From Streptomyces sp. MMBL 11-1 (GTDB lineage Bacteria; Actinomycetota; Actinomycetes; Streptomycetales; Streptomycetaceae): a stretch of DNA of 64,000 bases. Within the stretch, counting starts at the first letter, position 1. Each line of letters opens with the position of its first letter. This document shows, piece by piece, positions 33,980 to 42,720 of this stretch. A program made the translations under genes and the position numbers. The notes beneath the pieces were generated by a model. That model did no database searches. It had not been told where the DNA came from and saw only the letters and a list, made by a program, of their open reading frames with translations. The stretch spans positions 7,629,001 to 7,693,000 of the forward strand of contig NZ_CP117709.1 in assembly GCF_028622875.1 (NCBI RefSeq), in the 5' to 3' direction.

Positions 33980-34945
33980 ATGAGCAATCTCGATCACCAG
34001 GCCGCGCCCTCCGTCTGCGGAGGGCGCGGCTTCGTCGTCGCCGAGCCCGTCCGCGAGCTTCTCGCTCCCCGCCGTGTCCAGCTCGGCGAGGCCACCGAGG
34101 TCCGCCGCCTGCTGCCCAACCTCGGCCGGCGCATGGTGGGCGCCTGGGCCTTCGTGGACCACTACGGCCCCGATGACATCGCCGACGAGCCCGGAATGCA
34201 GGTCCCGCCCCATCCCCACATGGGTCTCCAGACCGTCAGCTGGCTCCACGACGGGGAGGTCCTCCACCGGGACAGCCTCGGCAGCCTGCAGACGGTACGC
34301 CCTCGGGAACTGGGCCTGATGACCTCGGGCCGTGCCATCAGCCACTCCGAGGAGAGTCCGAAGGAACACGCCCGGCTGCTGCACGGAGCGCAGCTCTGGG
34401 TGGCCCTCCCGGAAGCGCACCGCGACATCGAGCCGCACTTCCAGCACCACACGGACCTGCCCGTGGTCACCGCCCCCGGCGTGACCGCCACCGTCATCCT
34501 GGGCGAACTGGACGGCGCGGCCTCGCCCGGCACCGCGTACACCCCGATCGTCGGCGCCGACGTGGCCCTGGCGGGTGGCGCCGGGGCTCGTCTGCCCCTG
34601 GACCCCGACTTCGAGTACGCGGTCCTGTCCATGTCGGGCGAGGCGGAGGTCGACGGAGTCCCCGTCCTCCCCGGCTCGATGCTCTACCTCGGCTGCGGCC
34701 GCACCGAACTGCCGCTGCGCGCCGTCTCCGACGCCGGACTGATGCTCCTGGGCGGCGAGCCGTTCGAGGAGGAACTCGTCATGTTCTGGAACTGGATCGG
34801 ACGGTCCCAGGAGGACATCGCGCAGGCTCGTGACGACTGGATGAACGGCACGCGCTTCGGTGAGGTGAAGGGCTACGACGGCGCCCGTCTGTCGGCCCCC
34901 GAACTGCCCGCGACCCCGCTGAAGCCACGCGGACGACTGCGCTGA
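33980..34945 (+). CDS. pirin family protein
   Basis: A 321-residue bicupin. VPPHPHMGLQTVSWLHDGEV carries the metal-binding histidines, and GLMTSGRAISHSEES is the second half of the site. LLHGAQLWVALP and the C-terminal LLGGEPFEEELVMFWNWIG fit pirins. Members act as quercetinases or redox-dependent co-regulators. ATG 33980 was chosen by domain start. Confidence 0.9.
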   Translation: MSNLDHQAAPSVCGGRGFVVAEPVRELLAPRRVQLGEATEVRRLLPNLGRRMVGAWAFVDHYGPDDIADEPGMQVPPHPHMGLQTVSWLHDGEVLHRDSLGSLQTVRPRELGLMTSGRAISHSEESPKEHARLLHGAQLWVALPEAHRDIEPHFQHHTDLPVVTAPGVTATVILGELDGAASPGTAYTPIVGADVALAGGAGARLPLDPDFEYAVLSMSGEAEVDGVPVLPGSMLYLGCGRTELPLRAVSDAGLMLLGGEPFEEELVMFWNWIGRSQEDIAQARDDWMNGTRFGEVKGYDGARLSAPELPATPLKPRGRLR

Positions 34946-35470
34946 CCTGCGGAAACCTATGGACGGTCTGGTCGTGTTTCCACTGGCGACCGCCATACTG
35001 GGCACCGATCCGCCTTCCGTCCTGGTGCAGAGTGCTCGGGCGTCTATTGGATGTGGGAGGAGGCGCGGCGAGTCTCGTGTTTGAGCGTGTGTGTCAGGGT
35101 TCGATCGGATCGGTGCTGACCTCTTGCTGACTTTCCTGATTTCCTGTCAGGTGGTGGTAGCCGTATGCCGGAAACCTGTCCCGGACGGATCCGCTGAAGC
35201 GTGAGCGGGTCCAGCAGAGCCCGGGCGCGAACTCGTCCGGCCGGCTTCCGAACCACCCTCGCCGAAGCCGGGAAGTGCGCATCGGCTGGTTCCGGCGGGT
35301 GCTCACCGACGAGTTCCGGAAGTGGCCCAGTCAACTTCCAGGCAGCGAGGTCAGGCGTCACTTACCTGTGCAGCAGTTCCCGGCGCCGCCAAGAGAACGG
35401 GGATCAGACGTCGCAGCGAAGCCGTGGGCGTGTGACTCCGCCTGTCCGTTGCTCACGGCCTGGACTGCCA
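34946..35470. other. gap before the insertion sequence, no supported gene
   Basis: No frame here shows steady coding character or a recognisable domain. Base composition is lower in GC than in the flanking genes. This is the left border of the accessory region. Confidence 0.45.
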
Positions 35471-35516
35471 TTGACGTCACGCTCAGTCAGCCCTCCACGG
35501 AAAGTGAGCCAGAACC
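35471..35516. repeat. extra ISL3 right end (partial older copy) outside the intact element
   Basis: These bases repeat the right end of the intact element (about 37588-37633) with only a few differences, including the block CTCAGTCAGCCCTCCACGG and the terminal GTGAGCCAGAACC. They end exactly where the GAATCATG target duplication begins. They look like the remaining right terminus of an earlier related element. Confidence 0.75.
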
Positions 35517-35644
35517 GAATCATGGGTTCTGGCTCACTTTCCGTGGAGCATGCACGCTGCGTGACGGTTGTCGGGCGGGTGGGCCCTGAGGAACTTGCCC
35601 GGAACTGGCCCGTACCGGGTGCGGGGTAGCTGACAGTTCGGCCC

Positions 35645-37246
35645 GTGGAAGAAATGGTGCTCCGGTTGGAGGGCTTACTGTTCCCGTCGATCGCCGACGT
35701 GACGGTGCTGTCCGTCGCCGTGAACGACAAGGCGGTACGTATAGAGGCCCGAAGTACGGTGCCCGGGGCCATCTGTCCCGGATGCGGGATCTGGTCACGG
35801 CGGATTCACAGCTCCTACCTGCGATTTCCCGCTGATGTGCCCAGTGGAGGCAGACAGGTCGCTCTCTGCTTGCGCGTTCGCAAATTCCTCTGCCCGGTCA
35901 TCTCGTGCGGGCGGCGGACCTTCGCCGAACAGCTGCCCGGCTTGACCCGTCGGTACGGCCGACGGACCGAGCGCCTGCGGTCGACGCTGGCCGCAGTCGG
36001 CCTCGCGCTCGCCGGTCGGGCCGGTGCCCGCCTGGCGCGCCTCTTCGGCGTGTCCGTTAGCCGCAGCACGGTGCTCAGGCTGGTCGAAGCGTTGCCCGAC
36101 CCCGAGGTTCCAGCCCCGCGGGTGGTCGGCGTCGACGAGTACGCGACCCGCAAGGGGCGTCGCTACGGGACTGTCCTGGTCGACGTCGAGAGCCGGCGTC
36201 CAGTGGACCTGCTGCCCGACCGGGAGGCGTCCAGCCTCGCGGCTTGGCTCGCGAAGCGGCCCGGGGTGGAGGTGGTCTGCCGCGATCGGGCGCCGTTCTT
36301 CGCCGAAGGTGCCAGGGCCGGAGCACCGCAGGCGGTGCAGGTCGCGGACAGGTGGCATCTTTGGCACAACCTGAGCGAGGCTGCAGAACGGTGCGTCGCA
36401 GACCACCGCGGATGCCTGCAGGTCCTGGTACCAGATCCGGCCCAGCCTGGCCCCGAGCCGGAGAAGTTCAAAGACCCTTCCGGCTCGCCTTGGCCGAGGG
36501 GACACCGCTTCGCTGACCGCACCCGTGCCAACCACGCGACCGTCCACGAGCTGCTGGCCGCCGGGATCAGCCGGAGGGCGATCGGCCGCCAACTCCGGAT
36601 GACCTCCCGCACCGTCAAGCTCCTCGCCGACGCAGCCACCCCGGAGGACCTGTTCCAAGGGCAGTGGCAGGGCCGACCATCCAAACTCGACGACTTCAAG
36701 CCCTACCTGGATGACCGCTGGAACCAAGGCTGCACGAACGCCTGGAGAGTGTGGGAGGAGATCGTGCCGCTCGGCTATCAGGGCAGCTACCAGCGGGTTC
36801 GCGCCTATTTCCGGGAGAAGCGGCTCTCACCCGGCCTCGTCACAGCGCGGCCACCGTCCCCCCGGGCGGTCGCCGGATGGATCCTGCGCCGGCCAGAGAC
36901 CCTCACCGAGACGGAGCATCTTCGGCTCAAGGCCGTTCTGGTCCACTGCCCTGAACTGGACGCCCTCACAGGCCACGTCCGCTGCTTCGCGCAGATGCTC
37001 ACCGAGCGCCAGGGCGAACGGCTGCCGCAGTGGCTCGATGCCGTCCGGCGAGACAACCTCCCTGGCCTCCATACCCTCGCCGCAGGCATCGACCGTGACC
37101 GCGATGCAGTCATCGCCGGCCTCACCCTGCCCTGGAACTCCGGGGTTGTCGAAGGCCACGTCAACCGGATCAAGATGCTGAAACGTCAGATGTTCGGCCG
37201 GGCCGGCTTCCATCTTCTCCGCAAGCGCGTCCTGCTCTACTCGTGA
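35645..37246 (+). CDS. ISL3-family transposase
   Basis: A 533-residue DDE transposase. The N-terminal zinc-finger-like part has CPGCGIWSRRIHSSYLRFP and the helix-turn-helix follows. VVGVDEYATRKGRRYGTVLVD gives the first catalytic Asp. VVCRDRAPFF and ADRWHLWHNLSEA are the conserved ISL3 blocks, and the protein ends in SGVVEGHVNRIKMLKRQMFG and LLRKRVLLYS. The length is close to that of other actinobacterial ISL3 transposases and no break is seen. Confidence 0.95.
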   Translation: MEEMVLRLEGLLFPSIADVTVLSVAVNDKAVRIEARSTVPGAICPGCGIWSRRIHSSYLRFPADVPSGGRQVALCLRVRKFLCPVISCGRRTFAEQLPGLTRRYGRRTERLRSTLAAVGLALAGRAGARLARLFGVSVSRSTVLRLVEALPDPEVPAPRVVGVDEYATRKGRRYGTVLVDVESRRPVDLLPDREASSLAAWLAKRPGVEVVCRDRAPFFAEGARAGAPQAVQVADRWHLWHNLSEAAERCVADHRGCLQVLVPDPAQPGPEPEKFKDPSGSPWPRGHRFADRTRANHATVHELLAAGISRRAIGRQLRMTSRTVKLLADAATPEDLFQGQWQGRPSKLDDFKPYLDDRWNQGCTNAWRVWEEIVPLGYQGSYQRVRAYFREKRLSPGLVTARPPSPRAVAGWILRRPETLTETEHLRLKAVLVHCPELDALTGHVRCFAQMLTERQGERLPQWLDAVRRDNLPGLHTLAAGIDRDRDAVIAGLTLPWNSGVVEGHVNRIKMLKRQMFGRAGFHLLRKRVLLYS

Positions 37247-37254
37247 AGCACAGG

Positions 37255-37530
37255 TCAGACCGCATCATCAACGAGGCCGAAGCCCTCCGGAAACCCTTCC
37301 AGGAACTCCCGCCGCGCGGGGTCTGACTCGGCTTCGGCCATCGTCCCGAGCAGGCCGATCAGCTCGCTCCGCTGGTCACTCGACAGCTTGCTGACCAGGT
37401 GGGCGACACCCTCCAGGACCTTGACTGCGTCATCCGGATCCACCTGCTCGTCTTCACTGCCCTCGATGAACCACAGGACATCGACCAAGGCCGCGGCCAA
37501 GGCGTGGGTCAGAGATGAGTACACGGGCAT
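37255..37530 (-). CDS. passenger protein of the ISL3 element, function unknown
   Basis: A 91-residue acidic helical protein read against the transposase, its stop only nine bases from the transposase stop. The ATG 37530 has GGGAG nine bases upstream; a GTG at 37581 would lengthen it. VKVLEGVAHLVSKLSSDQRS and SDPARREFLEGFPEGFGL look like a folded cytoplasmic helical protein. No family is recognised. It lies inside the inverted repeats and so moves with the element. Confidence 0.6.
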   Translation of the reverse strand: MPVYSSLTHALAAALVDVLWFIEGSEDEQVDPDDAVKVLEGVAHLVSKLSSDQRSELIGLLGTMAEAESDPARREFLEGFPEGFGLVDDAV

Positions 37531-37722
37531 CAACGCGGTCTCCCAGCAGGTCACGGCAGCAGAGTCCGGCCATCCCACCACACACCACTGACATCACACT
37601 CAGTCAGCCCTCCACGGAAAGTGAGCCAGAACCGAATCATGTGAACATTCATGCGCGTGCTGACTTCAGTCTGCTGTCCGAAACTCAGCAACAATCGCTG
37701 CCGTCAGAAGTGAATGAAGCCA

Positions 37723-37743
37723 CGTGTCCTGCTCTACTCATAG
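37723..37743 (+). pseudogene. 3' tip of another ISL3-type transposase
   Basis: These 21 bases encode RVLLYS followed by a TAG stop, the same ending as the intact transposase (stop TGA there), with a similar nucleotide sequence. Nothing else of the gene is recognisable upstream. It suggests earlier insertion and decay at the same place. The match is short. Confidence 0.4.
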
Positions 37744-38075
37744 GACATCGCCTTCGCGGCCATGCACGTCGCAGGGCGCATCAGACTCAGACCGCCATGA
37801 ATCGGCCCAACTCGCGCGACTTGTACTGAAGGGCAGTGATTTAAGCCGCCTCAGAGGAAACCGGGGCAGCCGGCACCTGAAGAACCTTGAGGCTGCCGCC
37901 CTCGGCAGAGCCTGATGGCTGCCATTTCACCTCAATGCCTGCCCTTTCCGCCAGGACCAGCTCCGTGGCGACGAAGCCCTCGGACTAGGCAGCCCCGGGC
38001 CCGGGGACGTGAGCGCTCCGGACCGGGGTCGGGTCGCCGTGGGTTACAGCCGCTGCGGGCACGGCTCCGGGTGAA

Positions 38076-38116
38076 CCGGTCTGTCCCGGCCGATCGGCGC
38101 GGTCGGGACAGACCGG
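38076..38116. terminator. hairpin in the gap after the ISL3 element
   Basis: CCGGTCTGTCCCG at 38076-38088 and CGGGACAGACCGG at 38104-38116 are perfect reverse complements, so a strong stem-loop can form. No gene ends close to it, so it may be the terminator of a lost gene. Confidence 0.55.
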
Positions 38117-38780
38117 GAGAAGGCGTGCTGCACGAGGGACGTGGCCTGCCCAGTTTCACCGGGTGCACACCCTTCCTCCCAGGCCGCGCGGGCACTCGGA
38201 TCCGCCCGCCCCGGGAGGCGACCGCACCAGCACCCCGCCCGGCTCCGTGGTCAACGCGCCGCCGGGTCGCGGCCGGCACGCCGGAAAGCCGCCGAGCGGT
38301 GTCGTCAGGCCGCTCGCCGGAGGGGTGGAGCCGTACCGGCCCCCCGGGGGTTGTCGCAGAGCAGGCCCGACGTGGTGGGGCACGCGCGCGAAGGTGAGGG
38401 CCGGACGCGTCGTCAGTGCGATCTGGCGCGGGCGGCTACGGGCTTCGTGTCCATCTCGAGTGAGGAGGCACGGCCGCTGTAGTTGAAGGACCGGCTTGCC
38501 GGGTGGAAGGGGACCAGTGCCTTTCAGCGTCACCAGGAGCCTGCGCGCGCCTGCGGTGTCGTCCTCGGTGATGAGGTCGGATACCGGCTCCTCGTCATAC
38601 TTCTCGGCCCCCGCTCCCGCGCCGCCCGGTGCCACTCGGCACCAGTCGGTCGTAGGCGTGGATCGCGTCAGCAAGCCCACGCCTCGCGTGCCGCCACGTC
38701 ACCGCCGGGCGAACGCAAGAGCGACCGCGTACCGGTCCGGCAGGTACGTCCCCTCTCCTAACCCCGTGCCAGCAACACGA

Positions 38781-38814
38781 GTTCGGCCCTCTGCCACGCA
38801 GCTGAGGGCCGAAC
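38781..38814 (-). terminator. probable terminator of the pentapeptide-repeat operon
   Basis: GTTCGGCCCTC at 38781 pairs with GAGGGCCGAAC ending at 38814. It lies about 150 bases beyond the operon's last stop codon. Confidence 0.6.
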
Positions 38815-38965
38815 GTCTTGAACAGGGCTAGATGGCTCCAAGGGAACGGACTGGGCCGGGCCGGGATGATGGAGAGCATCAGGGGCGACGACGTGCACCA
38901 GGTCGCCGTGCCGGTATGACCGCCCCGTGGTCTGACACATACGTCAGCCTGCGTGTGAGGGGCTG

Positions 38966-39937
38966 TCACACCCCGGCGGTGTCACGATCCGAGCTCCGCC
39001 CGCCGCCGCGTACCTGGTAGACGCCCGGACTCACCTCGTCTGAGTGTTCGGCAATAGTTCGTACCAATTCGGCGGGCCACATGGTTTCGCGGTTCCAGGT
39101 CGCTCCTACTGGAAGGCGCATGTTCGAAGCGCTCAAGAGCGTCGCGCTGATTAGGTCGGCACCGGACAGGTCCGCGCCAGCCAGGTCCGCGCTGGTCAGA
39201 TTTGCGTGGGTCAGGTCCGCGCTGATCAGGTTCGCACCGGACAGGTTCACCCTGGTCAGGTCCGCGCTAGTCAGGTTCGCGCCAGTCAGGTCCGCACCGG
39301 TCAGCACCCCGTCGGCCAGATGCGCACCAACCAGAGACGCGTCGATCAGATTCGCATCCATCAGAAGCGCGTCGGTCAGCCTCGCGTACGTCAGGTTCGC
39401 GCCGCTCAGATCCGCGTTGGTCAGCCCCGCGTAGGTCAGGTTCGCGCCGTGCAGATCCGCGCTGGTCAGCCTCGCGCGGGTCAGGTCCGCGCCGTGCAGA
39501 TCCGCGTTGATCAGCTTCGCGCCGGACAGGTCCCCGCCGATCAGGTTTGCGTGGGTCAGGACCGCCTGGGTCAGGTCCGCGCCGACCAGGTTTGCGCGGG
39601 ACAGTTTCGCCCTGGTCAGGTCAGCCCCGGACAGGTCGGCGTTCGACAGGTCACCGCCGGACAGGTCCGCGCCGGACAGATCGACGCGGGACAGAGCCGT
39701 GCCGGACAGATCGACGCGCGACAGCAGCCGATCCGTCTCGAACAGAGCCGGATCCGAATCGGGTCGGGGCTGGGTGAGGCCGGCGGTCTCGGGGACCGGT
39801 TCGCGGGGCATCTCCTCGGCGTGCCGGGTGATGGCTTCGGCCGTGGACTTGATAGCCCAGGCCGGGGCATCGGGGCAGGCGAGGTAGAGCAGTTCGCGCA
39901 GGCGGTCTGCGTGCTCGGCTGCTTCGGAGTGCGTCAT
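38966..39937 (-). CDS. pentapeptide-repeat protein
   Basis: A 323-residue protein. Residues ~1-70 form a helical domain (AAEHADRLRELLYLACPDAP, then AIKSTAEAITRHAEEMP). From about residue 75 to 275 runs a long, regular pentapeptide array of the A(D/N)LSX type (GADLS, NADLS, GADLT, GANLT), enough for a quadrilateral beta-helix of some ten turns. The C-terminal part (ATWNRETMWPAELVRTIAEH) is non-repetitive. ATG 39937 follows GGAGG and overlaps the stop of the upstream gene. Such helices can mimic DNA or act as a binding platform; the role here is unknown. The repetitive DNA is coding, not a CRISPR. Confidence 0.85.
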   Translation of the reverse strand: MTHSEAAEHADRLRELLYLACPDAPAWAIKSTAEAITRHAEEMPREPVPETAGLTQPRPDSDPALFETDRLLSRVDLSGTALSRVDLSGADLSGGDLSNADLSGADLTRAKLSRANLVGADLTQAVLTHANLIGGDLSGAKLINADLHGADLTRARLTSADLHGANLTYAGLTNADLSGANLTYARLTDALLMDANLIDASLVGAHLADGVLTGADLTGANLTSADLTRVNLSGANLISADLTHANLTSADLAGADLSGADLISATLLSASNMRLPVGATWNRETMWPAELVRTIAEHSDEVSPGVYQVRGGGRSSDRDTAGV

Positions 39938-40263
39938 GTCGCCTCCAGCGTAGGCCCGGGACTCACAACGGGGGTCTGGTGCCTGACACAGATGGGACAC
40001 CGGTAGCCGGGTACGTCACTGACTGACAGAAGGAAGTGGACTGCCTCGTTCTCGGCCCTCTGCACAGCCGTCGCGGCTCTGTCTCGCAAGGATGCCGCCC
40101 CCATGATGATCTCGATCAGGCGCGTGAAGTGCTGCTCTGCCAGGTGCCAGTTGGGGTCGGCAGGCTGGACGGTGCGGTCCAGGGGGTGCCGGGCACCGAA
40201 CGCCATGACTGCGGCCTTGACCGCTTCGCTGCCCTGTTTGTGCACGTCGTGCAGAGTGATCAC
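39934..40263 (-). CDS. conserved-looking small protein with C-terminal CxxC
   Basis: A 109-residue protein between a membrane-protein gene and the pentapeptide gene, overlapping both by four bases. ADPNWHLAEQHFTRLIEIIMG and AATAVQRAENEAVHFLLSVS are helical. YRCPICVRHQTP near the C-terminus holds a CxxC that could bind zinc. The GTG start at 40263 lies within GTGA. Not recognised. Confidence 0.65.
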   Translation of the reverse strand: MITLHDVHKQGSEAVKAAVMAFGARHPLDRTVQPADPNWHLAEQHFTRLIEIIMGAASLRDRAATAVQRAENEAVHFLLSVSDVPGYRCPICVRHQTPVVSPGPTLEAT

Positions 40264-40694
40264 GCGCCGTCTCCGGAGGCCGGTGGCGGACTGGGAGGCA
40301 CAGCCAAACCGCGTAGTTCGCTGAGCACCTCGCTCAGCTCGCGTGCACGGTGGGTTTTGATCTGTTCGGTGATGACGTAGCCGGCCGCCGCTCCGACGAC
40401 GGCGGGGATCGCGGCCCAGCCGATCAGGGAAAGCGGCCAGGCGCACCACTGCGGACGGACTTCGGCGGGTGAGGTGATGCCGAGCATCACGTCATAGGCG
40501 TCCGTCCAGCCGATCAGGAACCCGTTCAGGACGTACAGCATCCCGCACACTGAAAGCACGAGGGCGCCGCGGCTGAGCAGCCAGAAGCCGAACCGGGGCA
40601 GGGCGTGCCGGTCTGCCCAGCGAGCCCGTAATCGTTGCCGCCGCCCCGGAGGCGGAGGGCCGCCGCCGTGCGGAGGAGGTGGTTCGTGGGACAC
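40260..40694 (-). CDS. DUF6313-like membrane protein
   Basis: A 144-residue protein with a proline-rich start (MSHEPPPPHGGGPPPPG) and two membrane helices (GFWLLSRGALVLSVCGMLYV and LSLIGWAAIPAVVGAAAGYV) joined by a loop NGFLIGWTDAYDVMLGITSP, then a cytoplasmic tail. This resembles, from memory, the Streptomyces DUF6313 proteins, whose function is unknown. It is the first gene of a three-gene overlapping operon with the CxxC and pentapeptide proteins. Confidence 0.65.
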   Translation of the reverse strand: MSHEPPPPHGGGPPPPGRRQRLRARWADRHALPRFGFWLLSRGALVLSVCGMLYVLNGFLIGWTDAYDVMLGITSPAEVRPQWCAWPLSLIGWAAIPAVVGAAAGYVITEQIKTHRARELSEVLSELRGLAVPPSPPPASGDGA

Positions 40695-41058
40695 AGGCCC
40701 ACGGTAGTAGCTGAGTTGTCTGCCAGTCAGGTGAACGGCGGCTTCCGCCGCCCCCTCTGCGTTGCCGAGCCAGGGAATGAATCAACCACCGCCAAGGGCT
40801 CACGATCCGCTCCTGGTCCGGGTGCTTCTCATGGGGTGACCCGGGTCGCACTGTTATCCGGTGGAAGCGCGGCCGGGTTCGCGGGCGGAAGTGGCGGGCT
40901 CGCCGGTGATGACGCGCAGGCTGGGTTCGTGGAGGGGCTGCACATGATCCGGAACCATGCCGGGCGGGGGCACCATCCGTCGAGGTACATGGGCCGGACG
41001 GTGCCGTAGGCGTGGCGGCGCAGGTCGGCGGTCTGGTCCCGGAGGTGACCACCCCGCG
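40695..41058. other. gap without a supported gene
   Basis: It contains the promoter side of the DUF6313-like operon (minus strand). The remainder shows no steady coding frame and seems to be decayed sequence leading into the fragments at 41059-41690. Confidence 0.4.
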
Positions 41059-41358
41059 CACGACTTTGACGGCCAGGCCGTTAGCAACCGGCTCGGACTG
41101 CATCAGCGCGCCCTGGACGAGAGTCTGGACGTCGTCCTCGACAGTGCAGTCGGCTTGCGGGAAGTCCTCATCCATTCCCGCCACGACACCGCCGTCGACG
41201 CCCTCGGTGCCCTCCTGAACGCTGAAGCCGGACTGGCCGACATCCTTCAGTCCACTCTGAGCAGCGACGCCATCGCCTGGATCTCCCGCGTACTCGTCCT
41301 CCACCCCGACGAACAGACCGCCCTGTTCCGTGAGCCGGACGGCCCGTGTCCCCGCTGA
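41059..41358 (+). pseudogene. 3' fragment of an unrecognised gene
   Basis: The frame RALDESLDVVLDSAVGLREV through LADILQSTLSSDAIAWISRV and HPDEQTALFREPD has strong third-position G/C and is clearly coding. Upstream of ~41059 the coding signal is lost without a start codon. It is the last ~100 residues of a helical protein, probably of plasmid or island origin. Confidence 0.5.
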
Positions 41359-41367
41359 GGTCGACGC

Positions 41368-41690
41368 GTGACTATCCCCGACGACCTGACGATGTCCCAC
41401 CCCGTCTACACGCTCAACCTCACCGGCAACCAGCGCAACATCCTGGAGTAGCTGACCCAGAACGGCGCCCTGTTCACCACCTTGGAAGTCGACCCGGAGC
41501 GAATCGCGGACAGCTGCCCAACCTTCGTCTCCACCGTCTACGATGCCCTGACCCGCCTCAGCATCTTGCGCCTGAATCGGGTGCTGAGCCGCGCCGACCT
41601 GATCTCCCCGCCCTCTGGACCCACCCCCATCTCACCGTCCTCACGGATGTGCCGAAATCGGTGGTGCAGGCCATCGTGGGCCGGGCATAG
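41368..41690 (+). pseudogene. decayed winged-helix regulator or RepL-like gene
   Basis: From GTG 41368 the sequence reads LNLTGNQRNILE and then an in-frame TAG at 41449-41451. The same frame continues after the stop with ERIADSCPTFVSTVYDALTRL, a helix-turn-helix-like segment, and then shifts frame to end as TVLTDVPKSVVQAIVGRA. The parts together resemble the small winged-helix proteins of Streptomyces plasmids. A premature stop and a frameshift mark it as dead. Confidence 0.55.
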
Positions 41691-41718
41691 AGCCCGTCGG
41701 CCACCTGCCGACGGCGGG

Positions 41719-42216
41719 CTACGAGAATTGCAGTACAACCTCGATCTCCTCGTCCTCGTCACCCAGCCGGCCCCCTGTCGGCTCGAAGCCCAGACGCCGG
41801 TAGAACTCCTCCGGCCCCCCGGGCCCTTCGCCGTAGCTGGTGTAGAGCTCCTTCATACCTTGGGCCCTCAGCTCCTCCACGACCTTCTCGACGACGCGGC
41901 GACCGAAGCCCAGTCCCTGGAACTGGCCGGAGATCATGAGCCGCCACAGATAGGCGCCGGGGCACTCGATGCCGTCGTCCCAGTCGGACCCGATGTGGAC
42001 CATGACGAAGCCGGCCAGGGTCTCATCGGCGTAAACAGCCCTGAACCAAGCGTTGCTCGAGCAGAAGCCCTCGGCGATGGACATGCCGTTGTCGGCGACG
42101 AAGCCCTGCTGCTCCTCGGACAGTGTTTCGCTGAGTTCGCACACATCACACACATTCAGCGCGGTAATACGACGGAACGTCAGCTCCGCGCCTCTGCTGA
42201 TCGATTTCTCAGGCAC
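41719..42216 (-). CDS. GNAT family N-acetyltransferase
   Basis: A 165-residue acetyltransferase. AWFRAVYADETLAGFVMVHI, YLWRLMISGQFQGLGFGRRV (acetyl-CoA loop QGLGFGR) and EEFYRRLGFEPTGG place it close to the polyamine/aminoglycoside-type GNATs such as BltD. I chose GTG 42216, which has AAGG at a suitable distance; GTG 42225 is possible. Substrate unknown. Confidence 0.82.
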   Translation of the reverse strand: MPEKSISRGAELTFRRITALNVCDVCELSETLSEEQQGFVADNGMSIAEGFCSSNAWFRAVYADETLAGFVMVHIGSDWDDGIECPGAYLWRLMISGQFQGLGFGRRVVEKVVEELRAQGMKELYTSYGEGPGGPEEFYRRLGFEPTGGRLGDEDEEIEVVLQFS

Positions 42217-42354
42217 ACGAACCACCTTGTCATCTTCCGGAGTCGGCAGCGTATGCGCTTGCACCCACGGCGTCCCAGAGGTTTTCGCCGGGCCCGACCC
42301 CGGAGGGGCCCATGGGTACAAGCGTGACCTTTAGCCGGATGCGGCTGGACAGAC

Positions 42355-42564
42355 TCAGGCCGTTGGGGGCAACGCCTTGTGATTCACCCGCCAACCCATG
42401 CGGCGCAGTTCGGCGTGGATGCGCGGGACGCCGTAGGCGTGGCGGCAGCGATGTGCAGCACGGTGATCTCGTGCGCGAGATCCTCGTCGGCAGCCTGCCG
42501 AGCGCGGCGGGCTGCCTCGCCCTCGCACCCGGCGCTGTAGGAACAGGCAGAGGTCAAAACTCAA
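42355..42564 (-). pseudogene. IS3-family transposase (OrfB) fragment
   Basis: The minus strand reads HAYGVPRIHAELRRMGWRVNHKAL, the well-known N-terminal block of IS3 OrfB transposases. The preceding conserved part (DLAHEITVLHIAA) lies in another frame, so there is a frameshift as well as truncation. No inverted repeats are evident. The flanks 42217-42354 and 42565-42720 hold nothing else I recognise. Confidence 0.7.
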
Positions 42565-42720
42565 GCTAAGTGGTCGGCTCTGGAAATCCTTCGGGGGTTG
42601 ACTCCCGCGCCAGGGCCGTGCATTCCTGTGCGTTGGTTGTCGGGCGCGGCGAGGTAGAGACCGCGCCCGGCACGTGCAGCGCCAAACAGGCCAGCTCCGT
42701 CCTCATCCGCGGTTGCGCCG

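Larger units (their letters stand above)
35525..37633. mobile_element. ISL3-family insertion sequence, complete (2109 bp)
   Basis: Terminal inverted repeats of 24 bases begin GGTTCTGGCTCACTTTCC at 35525 and match perfectly, in inverse orientation, at 37610-37633. The bases GAATCATG are directly duplicated at 35517-35524 and 37634-37641, an 8-bp target duplication as expected for ISL3. The element carries the transposase on the plus strand and a small gene on the minus strand. The intact transposase, perfect termini and perfect duplication suggest a recent insertion. Confidence 0.95.
37747..38965. other. long gap with two hairpins and no supported gene
   Basis: Several frames are open by chance because of the GC content, but none shows a domain or a good start. 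A minus-strand phrase near 38530-38620 (EEPVSDLITEDDTAGARRLL) looks protein-like and may be a decayed gene. The hairpins at 38076-38116 and 38781-38814 are listed separately. Confidence 0.45.

Noticed and set aside
37915..38680. Several overlapping open frames on both strands after the ISL3 element
   Set aside because: Proline/arginine-rich shadow-like products without domains or good starts; kept only as a gap with hairpins.
39100..39740. Regularly spaced short repeats resembling a CRISPR or tandem array
   Set aside because: The repeats have a 15-base codon-level period and encode the pentapeptide helix on the minus strand; there are no unique spacers.
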